Shown piece after piece: positions 8,051 through 20,759 of a DNA stretch of 64,000 nt. The position numbers and the translations under genes are program-made. The notes under the pieces were generated by a model that saw only the letters and a program-made list of their open reading frames with translations, searched no databases and was not told the origin of the DNA. The stretch is from Brachynemurus nebulosus (Eukaryota; Arthropoda; Insecta; Neuroptera; Myrmeleontidae), in NCBI GenBank assembly GCA_035578155.1, contig JAPWDM010000068.1:558001-622000 (forward strand), read 5' to 3'. Each line of letters opens with the position of its first letter. Within the stretch, counting starts at the first letter, position 1.

Positions 8051-9185
8051 TTACAAAGCGAGAGTATTACAACCGTCTCCAAATGCAAAATTCACAGGAT
8101 TTTCGAATTCGTCTGGTTTTATCTCAATGTAACCACTTTTGAACCAAGAATATTTGAAAAGATCTGTATAGCGAGGACATGAAAGTTGATTATGAGTGAG
8201 GGACTGTAACTTAATGACGTTATTTCTCAAATGTAAATTTAAATCTTGGCCCATTAATATTACACTGTCAGAAAAATGTTTGACAAAGTTTTCCCGTATT
8301 CTAAATCCGAAGACATCAAGTAGTTGAATATTTCCGGTTGTTCCTTTCGGTATTATCATTATTTCCACATTCTTATTAGAGGGTTTGACAGCAGTTACAG
8401 CTTCCGGACAATGTCCAGTCCACGAGTCCAATCTTAATAAATTTTTTGAACCAACATTCGGAAAAAAACATGTTTCAGCCAAGTTTTGAAGTGGTCTAAA
8501 AATGAACATAAAAATAAAAGAAGCGTTTTGGAAACTGATTAAGAAAAAATGATATTTACGCAAAGGAAATTTATTTTAGCGCTATTTAAGCGATTATTTA
8601 TCTGATGTGACTTTTCCAGATTTTGATGGGACTACATAAATATTACCTGTTTTGAACAGTGTAGTTTCAACCGCCGGACCAAATTTTCCACTTAGTTGTT
8701 TTAAAACCAGAAATAATGGAGAAAGAAGCTTCCCATCTGTAGAGATGGTTGTACCGTGTAACTATGAGTTGTAGAGGAAATTGATTGTACCAGGCATTGT
8801 ACCTGTTTTTCACCTTCAACTGATAAAGTTCTTCCTGAATGCATTTCTAATTGAAACCCGCTTTGGTCAGAATTAAAAGTATTTGATAGACCATAAGTTG
8901 CAATTTTACTTTTAACACTTTTAACAAATTCTTTCGACTTTTTCATTAGCATTTGTCTATCTTCAATAGTTTTTGATGTTACAAATTTATTTACTTTTCT
9001 TGAAATAATTCGATGAGCTTTTTTAAAGTCTAATAACCACTTTTTAGATGCTTGAAACCGGAAATCGTCAAATTCTAATAATTTTTTAACTTGTAAAGCC
9101 CATTTTTGTAAATCAGAATCATGCCAGTATCTAGAGCAGTTTTGAATGTTTCTAATGTATAAGCACAAATTCTCACAATCTCTTA
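8051..9185 (-). pseudogene. pogo/Tigger-type DDE transposase, frameshifted and truncated
   Basis: On the minus strand, from ~9180 down, the frame encodes a CENP-B/Tc5-type helix-turn-helix (SDLQKWALQVKKLL, FKKAHRIISRKVNKFVT), then the DDE domain start with its first Asp in NSDQSGF (~8865). Around 8755 a one-base frameshift occurs: the sequence continues in the next frame as TISTDGKLLSPLFLVLKQ through GNIYVVPSKSGKVTSDK and meets a stop at ~8598. The last block carries the second Asp in RLDSWTGH and LLDVFGFRIRENF (third acidic position) before 8051. N- and C-termini are missing. It abuts an I-like LINE at ~9186 (bases CTTATAGGG). This is dead cut-and-paste transposon DNA. Confidence 0.85.
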
Positions 9186-9648
9186 TAGGGATCAAGTAAC
9201 ACTGATCTTCGCGGAAAATTAATTGAAGAAATAATACTTGAAGAAGATCTTGCAATACTTAACACCGGTCAAACCACCCATCTAAGTCTAACACATGGTA
9301 CATGTATTGACTTCACCTTATGTTCACCATCTATCGTCTCTAAAATTCATTGGAATTGTTTTTGCAATTTATATGGTAGCGATCATTTTCCACAAAGTAT
9401 AAGGAAAATAAAAAACATCTTCCAGGTGGTACTCAAGAAGCACAACACAAATTTCCATCATGGAAAATGAATCAAGCCAATTGGGAACTCTTTAAAAACG
9501 ATTCCGAGCTCAGTATAGAAAACGAACATATTAATACAGAATCAACATACGAATATATTACGACGACTATTTATAACGCCGGATTAAAAAATATTTCAGT
9601 ACCTGACAAACTTTTGAAAACAAAAACTGCTATTTGGTAGAATGAGGA

Positions 9649-9921
9649 ATGTGCAAATGCGCTAAGAGAAAAAAGTATTGTCTGGACTTAGTTAAAAAAT
9701 CTCCCGCAACTTCAAATTTAATCTGTCTCAAAAAAGCTAAAGCCAAATGCCGGAAAATTATCAGAAGCAGCAGAAAAGCCTCGTGGGAAAAATTTATTTT
9801 GTCCATTAATCAAACTACATCAACATCCGCTTTTTGGAAAAGTATAAGGAAAATAACTAATTCTCATGGCTTAAATAGCATAAACTTTGTAGAATTAAGA
9901 TCATTACAGATCAAAAAGTAA
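9649..9921 (+). pseudogene. LINE linker segment between endonuclease and reverse transcriptase
   Basis: Open frame in the I-like element with the pattern ECA ... KKAKAKCRKIIRSSRKASWEKF ... FWKSIRKI, typical of the spacer before the reverse transcriptase in I/Jockey LINEs. It has no independent start and is part of the broken ORF2. Confidence 0.7.
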
Positions 9922-10099
9922 TTGCTGAAGAATTTTCCACGCACTTCGTTGAATCATCTAGCAACAATCTTTTGAATGAAGCACAATTACAAACTAAAAG
10001 AAGTATGGAAAATCTGTCATTATGCAGTTTTTTAGTGGACAACGAAGCTGACTACAATTTACCTTTCACACATCATGAACTTAATCGGCCATAAACAAC

Positions 10100-10793
10100 A
10101 TGAGAAGATCTGCTCCTGGTCCTGATCAAATTCATATAGATATGATTAAACACCTGTCTGATAATTCTCTTCATTCTATTTTGCTATTCTTTAATCATCT
10201 GTGGAAAAATCAAGAATTTCCTTTTTCTTGGCGTTACAGTTATATATTACCGGTCTTGAAAGAGAACAAACCCAAAACAAAGTTAGAAAACTATCGTCCA
10301 ATTTCTTAACTAATATCCTTTGCAAAATAATGGAGAAAATGGTATGTGAACGCTTAAAATGGATACTAGATAATAAAAGGATTATATGCAGACAGCAATG
10401 CTGCTAAAAAAACATAGATCCACTACTGGCGCTTTAGCTGCACTCGAGAGCGAAGTAAAAGAGGGTTTTGGACGTAAACAATACACGGTAGCCACCTTTT
10501 TAGATACGTCGAAAGCCTTCGATCAACCTTGGAGAACCTGCATCTTGCAAGCCCTGACTTCAATTAATGTGGAAGGAAGCCTTCTTGCCTTTATACGTAA
10601 CTTTCTACAGAACAGATACTTCTATGTGCGATTAGGATCCGTAATTTCATCCCAACACACACAAATTAATGGAACACCGAAAGAATCGATCCTTAGTCCG
10701 ATATTATTCACACTTGCTATAAATAATGTCGTTGCTGTGGTTAAATGCCCCTCCAAAATCGTTTTATATGTGGATGATATGACAATCTATTAA
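10100..10793 (+). pseudogene. reverse transcriptase domain of the I-like LINE
   Basis: Segments in two frames read RRSAPGPDQIHIDMIKHL (motif 0/1), WRYSYILPVLKENKPK and ENYRPIS; then in the next frame LDTSKAFDQPW (motif A), NGTPKESILSPILFTLAIN (motif B, with the usual Gln-Gly changed) and YVDDMTIY with the catalytic YVDD at 10767-10778. An in-frame TAA follows immediately. The domain is recognisable but not functional. Confidence 0.85.
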
Positions 10794-11639
10794 CGTGGTG
10801 ACAATATTAAGGGAATTCAAAATGACTTGCAACAATCCCTTAATAATATAACAGAGTGGACAGCATCGAAAGGCTTGCAGTTCAGTCCTTCTAAAACTAA
10901 ATGCATGGTATTTACAAAATTAAGGAGACAAACTGATCCACCTAGACTCTCGATATATAACAAACCAATAGAAATAACAACATCTCAATGTTCGATAGCA
11001 CATTGACGTGGAAACAACACATATTCAACTTGAAATTAAAATGTTAGAACGCTATAAACGCTATGAAGTCATTATCAAACTCAAATTGGGGTGCTAGTAG
11101 AAAAACCCTTCTATTTCTCTATAAACAGTTAATTAGGTTTAAAACGGATTACGGTTGTCAAATATATGGTTCCGCAAACCCACATATTCTTCAACAGTTG
11201 GATACAATTCAGCATCAAGCTTTTCGGTTGGCAGTAGGAGCTTTTAAATCAAGTCCGGTCATCAGTCTCCTAAATGAAGTCAACGATATCACACTAGAAG
11301 ATAGAAGGCAGCAGCAGAGCTTAAAATACCTAGCAAAAGTAAAAATCAACACTGAAAATCTTGTAAACGACATAGTTACCCGACACGAAAATTTGACCGA
11401 ATTTTTTCACCAGAAAGCTGATAAGCCGCCTCCATTTGCTATTCGATGTAATAAATACCTTAACAATATGGAATACGAAAACATAAGACTAATCCAGCTA
11501 AAATCTTGCATCGTCCCATTTTGGAAATGTACCCGACCTAACGTAGATCTAGTACTAGCTAATCAAAATAAAGCAGAAGTCCATAATACCGTTTTATAGC
11601 AACAATTTCTCGAAACAGTTAATTGCAAGTACAATAATT

Positions 11640-12457
11640 ATAAAATTTACTACACAGACGGTTCCAAATCTGTGGCGCATACTTCTTGTGCTGTGGTAAC
11701 AAGTGACTCTAAATCTTCGTATTTGTTACCTAAAGATACAACTGTCTATACGGCTGAACTTTTCGCAATAAAAATCGCCTTAGAAAAAATATAAAATGAC
11801 CGTAACCCATTTAGCCTAATCTGCTCAGACTCTTTAAGTTCCTTGAAATCAATACAAGATATTTCAGGTAGTCATCCCTTTATTGTTGATATTCACAATG
11901 TCCTTCTTTACCTCCACGAAATTTCCTGTTCAGTTACATTTCTTTATGTACTTAGTCATGTAGGCATTGTAGGCAACGAAATGGCCGATAGCGTCGCACG
12001 GACATTAGTTAATCAACATGACTGGTTAAACTGGTTCATTACTATTCTTGACTTCTATACTACGATCAAATCTAAATTTTACTATAAACGAGGACAACTT
12101 TGGAATTCAGTGCAAGAAAACAAACTACGGACTATCAAAACAAACCTTGGTGACTGGAATACTTCGGAACGATACTCAAGAAGAGAAGAAATCAATCTTT
12201 GTAGGCTAAGAATTGGTCATACTGCATACACTCATATGCATCTCTTGAATAGGCAAGAAGTTCCGATCTGTACACAGTATAATCTGCCCGTCACAGTGAG
12301 CCATATTCTGACAGAGTGTTTAATCTACAGTGCAATACGCAATCGTATATTGGGTAGTGAAAATCAGCAAATTAGCTACTTATTAAGTGATGATGAACAA
12401 ACAGTGGTAAAAGTGATCAACTTTTTAAAGACATGCTTAGTGTGGGACAAACTGTAA
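11640..12457 (+). pseudogene. RNase H domain and C-terminal Cys/His region of the I-like LINE
   Basis: YYTDGSK (~11650), TAELFAI (~11753), CSDSLSSLKS (~11823) and SHVGIVGNEMAD (~11955) give all four acidic positions of a type I RNase H, although a TAA at ~11791 splits the domain. After it, CRLRIGHTAYTHMHLL, PICTQYNLPVTVSHILTEC (~12200-12320) is the C-terminal Cys/His cluster of I-like ORF2. The frame ends at 12457. A 3' untranslated region and the A tail follow. Confidence 0.82.
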
Positions 12458-12719
12458 ATTATAATAAAAATTATTATCACCAATCATTGTATAAATAGTT
12501 ACATAATCTAATTACTTTTTTCAAACTTCTAATTATGTAATTAAATTTAAATAACTTATTTTTGTTTACCAAAACTTTATTATAATTATCTGGATCTGTT
12601 TGTAATACTGTATTGTTAAATGTTAGAATTATCACACCTTGTTATTGTAAATGAATTTACAGTAGACGCTAAGGATCTTAGATATCGGGCGTCTATAAGT
12701 AATATGCAATAAAAAAAAA

Positions 12720-13780
12720 TTGCTATCCAATAATACTAATGTGTAATTTTTAACAAACACCAGTACTTTTATGAAAATAACAATTAAATATCCATAGGGA
12801 CGCTAGGTAGTAATTTCCGCACAAAAAAAAGATTGCAGGTAAATTCTGCACTCATCTTTTGAAATTATCATGGTCCTATAGGCGCATATAATTTCCGCAC
12901 TTTTTTTAAAATGCATCAACTGTTTGTTAATTAATGTGGTAAATTCCGCACTGGTCAGTATATACACGACAAACCTATATAATAGTGAAATTTTTCTAGG
13001 GGAGGGTGCCAACAGCAAAGTTGTAATTACTGTAGGTCCGGCCCTGAGAAAAAAGATGATATTTTTTCAAAATTATTGTAAAATATATTTTAACTATGTA
13101 TTGTCCAATAATTTTACCACTTATGATTCATTTATAGAAAATTGAGTCAAATTTTGGATTCATGTGACACTTTTAGCGCAAACTGGAAACCATTTTATTC
13201 ATATTAAATTCAGCAGTTCATTTTCAAAGAAAAGTGAAAATTTTTTTGAAACTGATTTGTGATTGCCTAGCAAGAAATTTCATTAAAACTTTTATATATC
13301 TTTTATTTTCTGTAATTACAAAAATTGATTCGATTTTCGTCAGATCGATTCTTTTGTAAGCCGATTTTCTCCTGCATCCATTTTTGGTTTGACGATTCGA
13401 ATTGATTCACGAGATCGATTTTTGGTCAGAGATCGGAAATCCTAGTTAGTAAGACTAAGTGCCGCTGGTCTCTTGATGGTCGTTATATCCAAAATATACT
13501 GTAGTAATAGTAGGGGGATTTTTTTTACTTCATACTGTGAAAGATGTACTTAAAATTTTTGGTAAAATTTCACAACGGTTTTCGTCAATGACTTCTCAAT
13601 TTAAAGCAAATCGAATAGATTTCACTGTAAAATTAGATAACTTTGTTCAGCAGTATATCTTTGTACCACCTCTGTTTATGAATGGGCACTTTGCAACCCG
13701 CGTGCCTCGTATTATTGCTAAGGGTGTAACACTTACCGAAAGGGTTAATTCACCCTCTATAGCTCTTTTAAATCTCTCTG
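12720..13780. other. gene-less stretch
   Basis: No gene supported. A recurring AATTCCGCAC-type word (12816, 12895, 12945) suggests decayed repeat. An 86-codon ORF at 13537-13797 has no recognisable domain and overlaps the inverted-repeat region that follows. Confidence 0.5.
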
Positions 13781-14130
13781 GACATAGATTTACGTAATGC
13801 CAACTTCTAGTTTACAAGTTCATCTGTAGAGTGTATCTTTCTGGTCTTAAGAAGTTTTTTTATTACTTCTTGTGAATTTCGGGTGGTTTTAACCCCTTAG
13901 ACAAGTACGGTCAAAGCAACTGAGGGTTGCTTTTCGCAGTGTGCTGCGACCAATGTGGAATAAAAAACAAGAAAACTTTGCTCTCTTACATCTTCCTCCT
14001 TTTCCGTCCAGCAAAGGGTGATTTTCACCCCTTTAAGGGGTTCATACTTCGACTGTGTTTATCCTGTACCATCTTACCCTTGCATTCCTAAAAGCTTGTA
14101 AGCAGAAGTTTCCATAACGTAAATCTATGA
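13781..14130. repeat. diverged inverted repeat (foldback remnant)
   Basis: CATAGATTTACGTAATG ... TTACAAG at 13781-13816 is matched in reverse complement by CTTGTAAGCAGAAG ... AAATCTATG at 14095-14130. The spacer contains paired ACCCCTT/AAGGGGT words. It looks like an old non-autonomous element. Confidence 0.6.
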
Positions 14131-14787
14131 ACAGAAAGGTATAAAAGGGGTTACTTTACACCTATTTAAGGGATATTTCTGGTTTTATACGAAAATTTAA
14201 AGGGTACAAAAATTTTTTTGACCCCGAATTCGTACTCAGCGTCGAAAGTGCATACAAATACCATAGTCAGTCGTCCAAATCACGACCTTGGTTTTTTTCG
14301 TGGGGGTGTCTTATTGTTACTTGACCTGAATTTATATTTTTTAAGACACCTTCCACCAATCCGATCTTGCTAAAATTTCTACACACGATAACTATGTTAG
14401 AGCCAAATAACATATTTTTCGGTAGAAGTTATTGATGTTTGTCTTATGACTAAATGATTTATGCCAACATTCCTTAATTCTCCAATTTTCCTGACGTGCC
14501 TCACCAGCAATTTAGTCCGGGGTTGGAAGGAAATACTGTCTTGATAATTATATCCATGTTAACGTTGAAAATTGTTTAATTACTTTTTTAATACAACTAT
14601 TATACTCCATCCAGTATTTTATACCTCAAATTGTTCAAAATTACTTATAAAAAATTAATTCTAAATAGCAAATATTTGTATTCAGATTTTACGGTTTTTT
14701 AAAAAATATTTTACATTTATTTATTTCCATGGTTACCATTATTTATATTCGTTAATGAGCCCGGCAATAGTATATTGTACAATAAGT

Positions 14788-14882
14788 AGGAAAAGAGGCT
14801 TATGTCTCACGAATATGAGTTTGTTGCGCGAGCCCACAGGGTGAGTGCAACAATTCATATGAGTGAGACATAAGCTTTTCCC
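14788..14882. repeat. 95-bp imperfect palindrome
   Basis: The left arm GGAAAAGAGGCTTATGTCTC ... TTGTTGCGC (14788-14829) pairs with TGCAACAA ... GAGACATAAGCTTTTCCC (14845-14882). The preceding TATATTGTACAATAAGTAGG resembles AATATATTGTGCAATAAGTG at ~16950, so two members of one repeat family are probably present. Confidence 0.65.
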
Positions 14883-14899
14883 ACGTATTTTACCCTATA

Positions 14900-17800
14900 C
14901 TTTTTCTACGAACACATTTTTTTTTCGTAAAATTTACATTAATATTTATTTAAATAATAAATAGTAAAAATTTTTTAAATTTATAATGTCAGTGGTAAGA
15001 TGTTGAAATTTTTGCCAAAGCATACTTTGAAACTATGAAAACAATAATAGTTAATCAACATACATATCGCGCCTTTTCTGTCTCAAACTCGTATAAGATT
15101 TTTTGAAGGTTTTGAGTTAGCAAGTCATACATGTACATAATCCACTTCCCCATATGATGCACTAAGAAATATTGCAAAATAGTTAATGGAAAAATAATTA
15201 TTCAATTTAATACAAACTTGTACCACATGAACTAAATTTAGTTTTCTGACAAAACCTGGTATATGGTATACGAGTTTGTGGAAAATTATTTTTTGAAATA
15301 AGTAACATTTTTATTAGCATACCCTCGTACTTGACCAAGATACAACTATCTGACACTAGAGTTCGCAGGTGCTGTACACAACAAATCCAATGGTACGTAG
15401 TGGTCGGTGCAAATTTAAGGGGAAGTACGTAAAATCGGAAAATCAGGAGGGTCAGTAAACTTTTATTTGAGGGGTTGGTAAATATTATTTATTATATAAA
15501 CAAGTACATATTATATACATATAAATAAGTACAGTACGCGTCAAAAAGTGATCGAACACTCTAAACCAGGGGGGGGGGGGTGTTAAAATTACAAAACTTT
15601 GAAATCGTTTTTCTCAAACTTGGAGTGGTCAATTTTTTTTCAATAAGGGCTCGTATTATTGGTATTGGATTAAATAAATATCTAGAGAAGTTGCGTTCAA
15701 TTTCTTTGAAAAAATCGTTTTATCGACCAACTACCTTAAGGACAGGCTATAGTTGTTCTCTGCTCGTTACATTAAACTGCATTCGAAATATTTTGCTGAG
15801 CCGCACTCTATAATTATGTACATGCGGCATCTTCAAACAATATCATGATACCTGGTTTTTATTAGGGCTACTCAGAGGTCATAACCTCTGAGTAACCCTT
15901 ATCGTTTCACAAAAATACTATTCTAATGTGTGGCCAACTTGCATTTCTGTTTGCTGAACTCAGCTCCCCAACTTTTTGGAGTAAAGGGGATATTTTTCTT
16001 AATTACAAAAATAAAAAATTTAAGACATTAATTTTGGACCTAACTGCTAATTGTTTAATAATCGAACGTATAGAATTAGAAATTAATTAGATTTTTTTCT
16101 TAATTGCTAAATTTTTTTTTATCTTTCTTGTTAGCAGTAAGGTATAAATAATAAAAAAAATATAATTGACGCCTATTTTATTAGGTACATGATTATTATT
16201 ACTGTGTCGTTTATGGAAGTTTTAAATGATTTTAACTAAAAATTTTTGTAAAAAAAATGTATATTACCTACATATTAACAGTAAATATTATCAAAAAAAT
16301 GCAAGCTTTAACAATATTTTTCAAATTCATTCAAATTCAATTTAATTTCAATTAATTTTGTTATTTAAATATATTAGTTTCCGACATTTGACATTTTGAA
16401 ATTTTACTGCAAATATTCATACATAATATACACATGGTACCTATATATAAGAAAAGTGTCACAGAATATATGCATCGATTGTATTCCATTAGGAAAACAC
16501 AAATGTGTATCTCTATGCACAAATATAAGAAAAAGTAATGCTCGATCCACACTAACGCTCCGCTCTCAGTACATTCTTACACAAGAAACAATGAGTATAT
16601 TCACGTCACCGCTCCGATATCAGTCGCGGTACGCTCTCGCTCCAATACCAATACCACTCAGGTAATATTTTATCGGAGCAACATCAGACTTGTTGTGACT
16701 TGTACCTATAGTGTAAACACTTTTATGATTCTACTAGAAATAGAACGTAACGCTCGGGATTTATGAGATAGTGTTAGATTCGTAACACTCAAGCATTGTA
16801 AGATTACCCGCGAGTAGTGTCGATTCTTAGTTTGTATTTTTTTTTAAGATGGCATCATTTTTATAGTAAAGAGAGGGTTTTCAAATTACCTGTATAGCCA
16901 GGTCTAGACTATTTTTGTTTTTATTATGTCTTATTAATGTTAAAGTGAACAATAATATATTGTGCAATAAGTGCGGGAAATAGCTATTTTGCGTACAGAA
17001 ATGTGTGCACCAAGTTAGTACTTCTCCCGCATGAAAAATAAAAAAATATATAAGGTGAATCGATCACTACTGACAAATGAATTACAATATCTATTTTTTT
17101 CTCTATAAATAAATATAATTTACGTGTAGAAAAATAAGTTAAATTTTATAATACAGTTGCCACTATGAAATTGTGCACTACCAAAGTGTTACAACCAATA
17201 TTACTTTCACCACTCTGTTGTGGCAAACACCATCAAACGCTGCATGCAAGTACACGCAGAATGTTTATTTTGTTATTGTCGTAGTACAGGTACATAGCAG
17301 TAAACTAATTACTGGCGTCTACATATTTTTTTTATCTCACCGTGAAACTGTGATTTTAGTCCCGTGTTGTAACACTTTCATAGTGTCTACTGTACATGTA
17401 ACAGTATTAATATCTGATTATAATTCAATCTTCTAATTTTAATAATTTTAAAAGTAATGAATTTGATTCTGGTAGTTGACGTGTACGCCTACATAATAAC
17501 TAATATATACACGAATATATTATGGATGTATTAGTATAAAATGACATTTTTATAGTTTTTTTTTTTATTTATTACAATAAATAAACGTCCAATATTAAAA
17601 AAAATAGTTTTTTAATGATTCGAAAATAATTTTCAGTTTTTTATTGTTTAGATCTTAAAGTTGGTTTTTAATGACACAACTTACTAAAATATATACCTCT
17701 GATCCACCTTTTTGCATTTACTCGTACGTTAAAAATTCTAAATTTGAAAATTTATTTCCTCTAAACTGGACGTCAGAAATTATTCAGATGGTGTTAGTGA

Positions 17801-18360
17801 ATGCATCATACGTTTCTCTATAATATACTAAAATTTCAAACTCTAAACTTGGAAAATTTCTTGTGATCGATTCACCTTGAATTGCTTTAATGATAATATA
17901 AAATACCCGAGTCAAGTTTTCAGAAAAGAGAATAAAAAATGATTAATATGATTTTTTAAATTAAATATGAATAAAATAAGTGAAACATATTTATTACGGT
18001 TTGTCATAAAAATAGATAAATATATTCAATAATGTTACACGTGTCTGTATTCATTCTCGGTATTATGAAGCATTAATGAAATACTCTGCCTTATTTTGTT
18101 AATTACGGGATAATTTAGGTTTCTCTATGTTTTTAACTCAACTGATCAGGAATAATTTTAGTCGAAAATTCTTAGAAGTGCTATTATGTCCTTTTTTAAC
18201 AATTTTTTTTTTAATTTTATTACAAAACTAACCTTCTATCTGCTTTTAATTAAATTATGCCAAGCAGACTGAATCTATTTTTTTTTTTTTTTTAAATCAA
18301 GTAACTTTGTTTATGCTACCCTCTGCAGAAACACAATAAGCAAAAATGTTTATAATTTAG

Positions 18361-18362
<2 letters not shown>
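14900..18362. other. gene-less AT-rich region with scattered repeat remnants
   Basis: No gene supported; ORFs of 60-90 codons (for example 15580, 16396, 17173) lack domains and show no coding bias. It contains a 10-G run at ~15570, the hairpin at 15862-15901, and the repeat relative at ~16950-17045. A patch of relatively GC-rich sequence at 16540-16665 (ACGCTCCGCTC, CACCGCTCCGATATCAGTCG) looks like a transposon end, family unknown. Confidence 0.5.
15862..15901. repeat. 40-bp hairpin (18-bp arms, 4-nt loop)
   Basis: TTAGGGCTACTCAGAGGT (15862-15879), loop CATA, ACCTCTGAGTAACCCTTA (15884-15901), with two mismatched positions. The word TAGGGCTACTCAG recurs inverted at ~23112-23126. Confidence 0.75.

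Positions 18363-18444
<82 letters not shown>
18363..18444. repeat. (AT)n microsatellite
   Basis: About 82 bp of uninterrupted AT dinucleotide. Confidence 0.98.
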
Positions 18445-18446
<2 letters not shown>

Positions 18447-19080
18447 TGTATAAAAATAATGTAGGTTAATAATATTCACGAATTTGAGATTGCAGATGAT
18501 AGGGCATCGCAAGCGGCCCTTGGGGAACTCGTACTCCTAAAGAGTATATACATTTAAATCAGCATTGTCTTTAGCATATTAAATAAATGTTCCAGTTTCT
18601 CATACACAGTTAAAAATCTTGGGCTAATTTTTTAATCAAACCTTAGATTACTGAAAAAATGAAATCTTAAGAGTCTAAAATTAAACCCTCCTCTTTCATT
18701 AGAATATTTATAATATTTTTTGGTATTAGAGGTTAACCTATTTTTCATTGTTTCACATAATTTATACCAATTTTTATTAAAACATAATAAAAAAGTATTA
18801 AAATTAATAAAAAAATAAAACTAGAAAAGACTAGGGTGCAATACAAAGTATTATTAATTTCTTAATTTCAAATTGAAGAATTATTAAATATAATCCAGAT
18901 AGGTTACAATACTACATAGGTATCATGTTTCTACCACTCCATAAATCGCTAACAAAAGTTAGATAACAATTATCGTTTCAGTGTGTAGCCGGCATTATAT
19001 TTGTTATACATATGTATAACCTGTATGTATACATACATTTTTGAAGCAAAAAATAAAAAAATGTTTAATATAAGCTCATG

Positions 19081-19875
19081 ATCTTCGTCATTTTCAAGTA
19101 GTTATTCCGAAAATGAATTTTTAATAATTAGAAAACCAAAAATATACAAAAAAAAAACGAGTTGTAGATTTTGATATTTGGACAGATGACAAATAAATTT
19201 TAAAAGATTTAGGTTAAGTAAAGAAGTAACGCAACATATTTTGTTGGAACATATTAGAGAAAATTTAACAGCCCCTTCAAACACTAACAGGTATGTAAAA
19301 TTATATTATAGTATTTTGTAAAATATTTATACATGGATACTGAAATATTAATTTCTTACAGAAGCGGTGCTATGAGACAAAACTATTATTAATGCTAAGA
19401 TTTTACGTCACGAGTACGTCTCGATTGCAACGGGGAGTAGAATAATCAAGCATGTAAGTCATGAAATTGCATCCTTAAAAGAACAATTTATTATCATGCC
19501 AAATACGAGAGAGCAATTAGAAAAAAAACGGCAGAGGAATTTTTTAATATTGCGCACTTTCCAACTTACTGTGGTGCAATTGATTGCACCCACATCAGAA
19601 TAATATCTCCAGGTTTGTAAACACATTAAACATTAAATGTGCATAGCTACTATAACTTAAAAATTATCAACATTTAAGGTGGTGCTGAAAAATTAGTGTC
19701 ACACAAAATTGCTTTGTTGCGTGAAGAATTCATTAAATTTCCAACAACTGACGTCGAAAAGGCGCAAGTTAAAGAAAATTTTTATAACATTACGCGGTTT
19801 CCGAGAGTGTTTGCTGCTTTAGATTGTACACAGTACACACGTTCGGATACAGTCGCCAGGTACGAGTAAATTGTA
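19081..19875 (+). pseudogene. PIF/Harbinger transposase remnant with duplicated segment
   Basis: The plus strand carries FRLSKEVTQHILLEHIRENL (~19205-19265) ending at a GT donor-like site, then after ~70 nt the start of the next conserved block. A block SLKEQFIIMP ... FFNIAHFPTYCGAIDCTHIR (~19470-19605) contains the Harbinger GAIDCTHI motif with the first catalytic Asp. A second diverged copy of the same block follows at ~19680-19855 (ALLREEFIKFP ... FYNITRFPRVFAALDCTQ). The copies are separated by ~70 nt starting GTTTGT and ending TTTAAG. Stops and frameshifts occur in between, and the C-terminal two thirds of the transposase is missing. Confidence 0.75.
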
Positions 19876-20004
19876 GAGCACGTCAACTGTAATTTCGATG
19901 TTTGCCGGAAATAAATAATTTCACAAATATGAACGGCCAAAAGGAATTGGAACTGTCATTTATAAAATAAGCGACACGTATTTTTTTTTATCGGCGGAAA
20001 AACG
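19876..20004. other. 3' flank of the Harbinger remnant
   Basis: Nothing recognisable beyond a short AAATAAATAATTTC tract and a T run. Confidence 0.5.
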
Positions 20005-20260
20005 GCTTGAAGGGGTGAAATCGCCCTCCAAAAATTGGGGTAAAAATTTAATTTTTTAAATATCTAAACAGTAAGAGATAGAGCAAAAGTTTAAATTGGC
20101 AGTATTGCTCTTTTTTAAAGAGCTATTTATTGGTATGCAATTCGTTCAAATTGTGTCAAGAGGGGTGGCTGGGGGTTAAAATTTAGGGGTTAATTTTGCA
20201 AAAAGGGGATAAAATTAAACAATATAAAAATTCTGTTTACAGATTTGAAATCTACGTCAG
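20005..20260 (+). repeat. dispersed ~255-bp repeat, copy 1
   Basis: Shares order and words with 22555-22800: GGGGTGAAATCGCCCTCCAAAA / AAGTGAAATTACCCCTCAAAA, GGGGTAAAA, AAGAGCTATTTATTGGTAT / AGAGCTTTCTACTGATAT, AGAGGGG, and a final TTGGGGGTAAAA-type segment. Old, diverged repeat; no ORF. Confidence 0.6.
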
Positions 20261-20759
20261 AAAATCTAATTGACCTATTTTTGCTCAATGTCCTAATATT
20301 AAGTCTAGGGGTAGTTAACTAGGGAGTGACTGTGTCGAATAGTCGTACTACTTGTGTAGTTTAAGAAGTTCTTCTTCATGGAAAATAGTTTAAGACATTT
20401 GAAATAACGTAGAAATGAAATTTTCGATTTCAAAATTCAGTTTGAGCAACATTGGAGAGGGGGTGAGTCACCCTCTTAAATTACATATTAGTTAACATAC
20501 ACTCATTTTTAATAATAATACATACACGGTTACATATACAGGCTGGAAACAGATTTATCGAACATGGGGCAAGTATGGTGAGAAATTTTTCTCAGGATCA
20601 ATGTGATCTCTGACACTTTTTGATCAATAATATTTCATTTTTAAATCGGGTTACCATGGATCTGCAATATTTTTGTGTTTGTCAGATTAAATACCCCTGT
20701 CGCAGCATCTGCATAACATAGCGAATTTCCAAATTTTGGGGACTGGCGGATCTCATCTA

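Larger units (their letters stand above)
9186..12719 (+). mobile_element. I-like non-LTR retrotransposon, 5'-truncated pseudogene copy
   Basis: In order: the end of an apurinic endonuclease domain (SSNTDLRGKLIEE at ~9190, then IDFTLCSPS and YGSDHF by ~9400), a linker, reverse transcriptase, thumb, RNase H and a C-terminal Cys/His cluster. An A-rich tail ends at ~12719 (AATATGCAATAAAAAAAAA), preceded by a GACGCTAAGG ... GGGCGTC stem typical of I-like 3' ends. Several stops and frameshifts interrupt it: TAG at ~9638 where a Trp is expected, a shift at ~10095, TAA at 10791 and TAG at 11597. ORF1 and the 5' half of the endonuclease are absent. The RNase H domain places it in the I group rather than Jockey proper. 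Confidence 0.88.

Noticed and set aside
7828..8142. 104-codon ORF
   Set aside because: Its first third is the 61-bp tandem repeat and the rest is antisense to the pogo transposase remnant.
13537..13797. 86-codon ORF
   Set aside because: No domain, no splice or promoter context, and its end lies in an inverted repeat.
17173..17436. 87-codon ORF
   Set aside because: No recognisable domain; composition looks like chance in AT-rich DNA.
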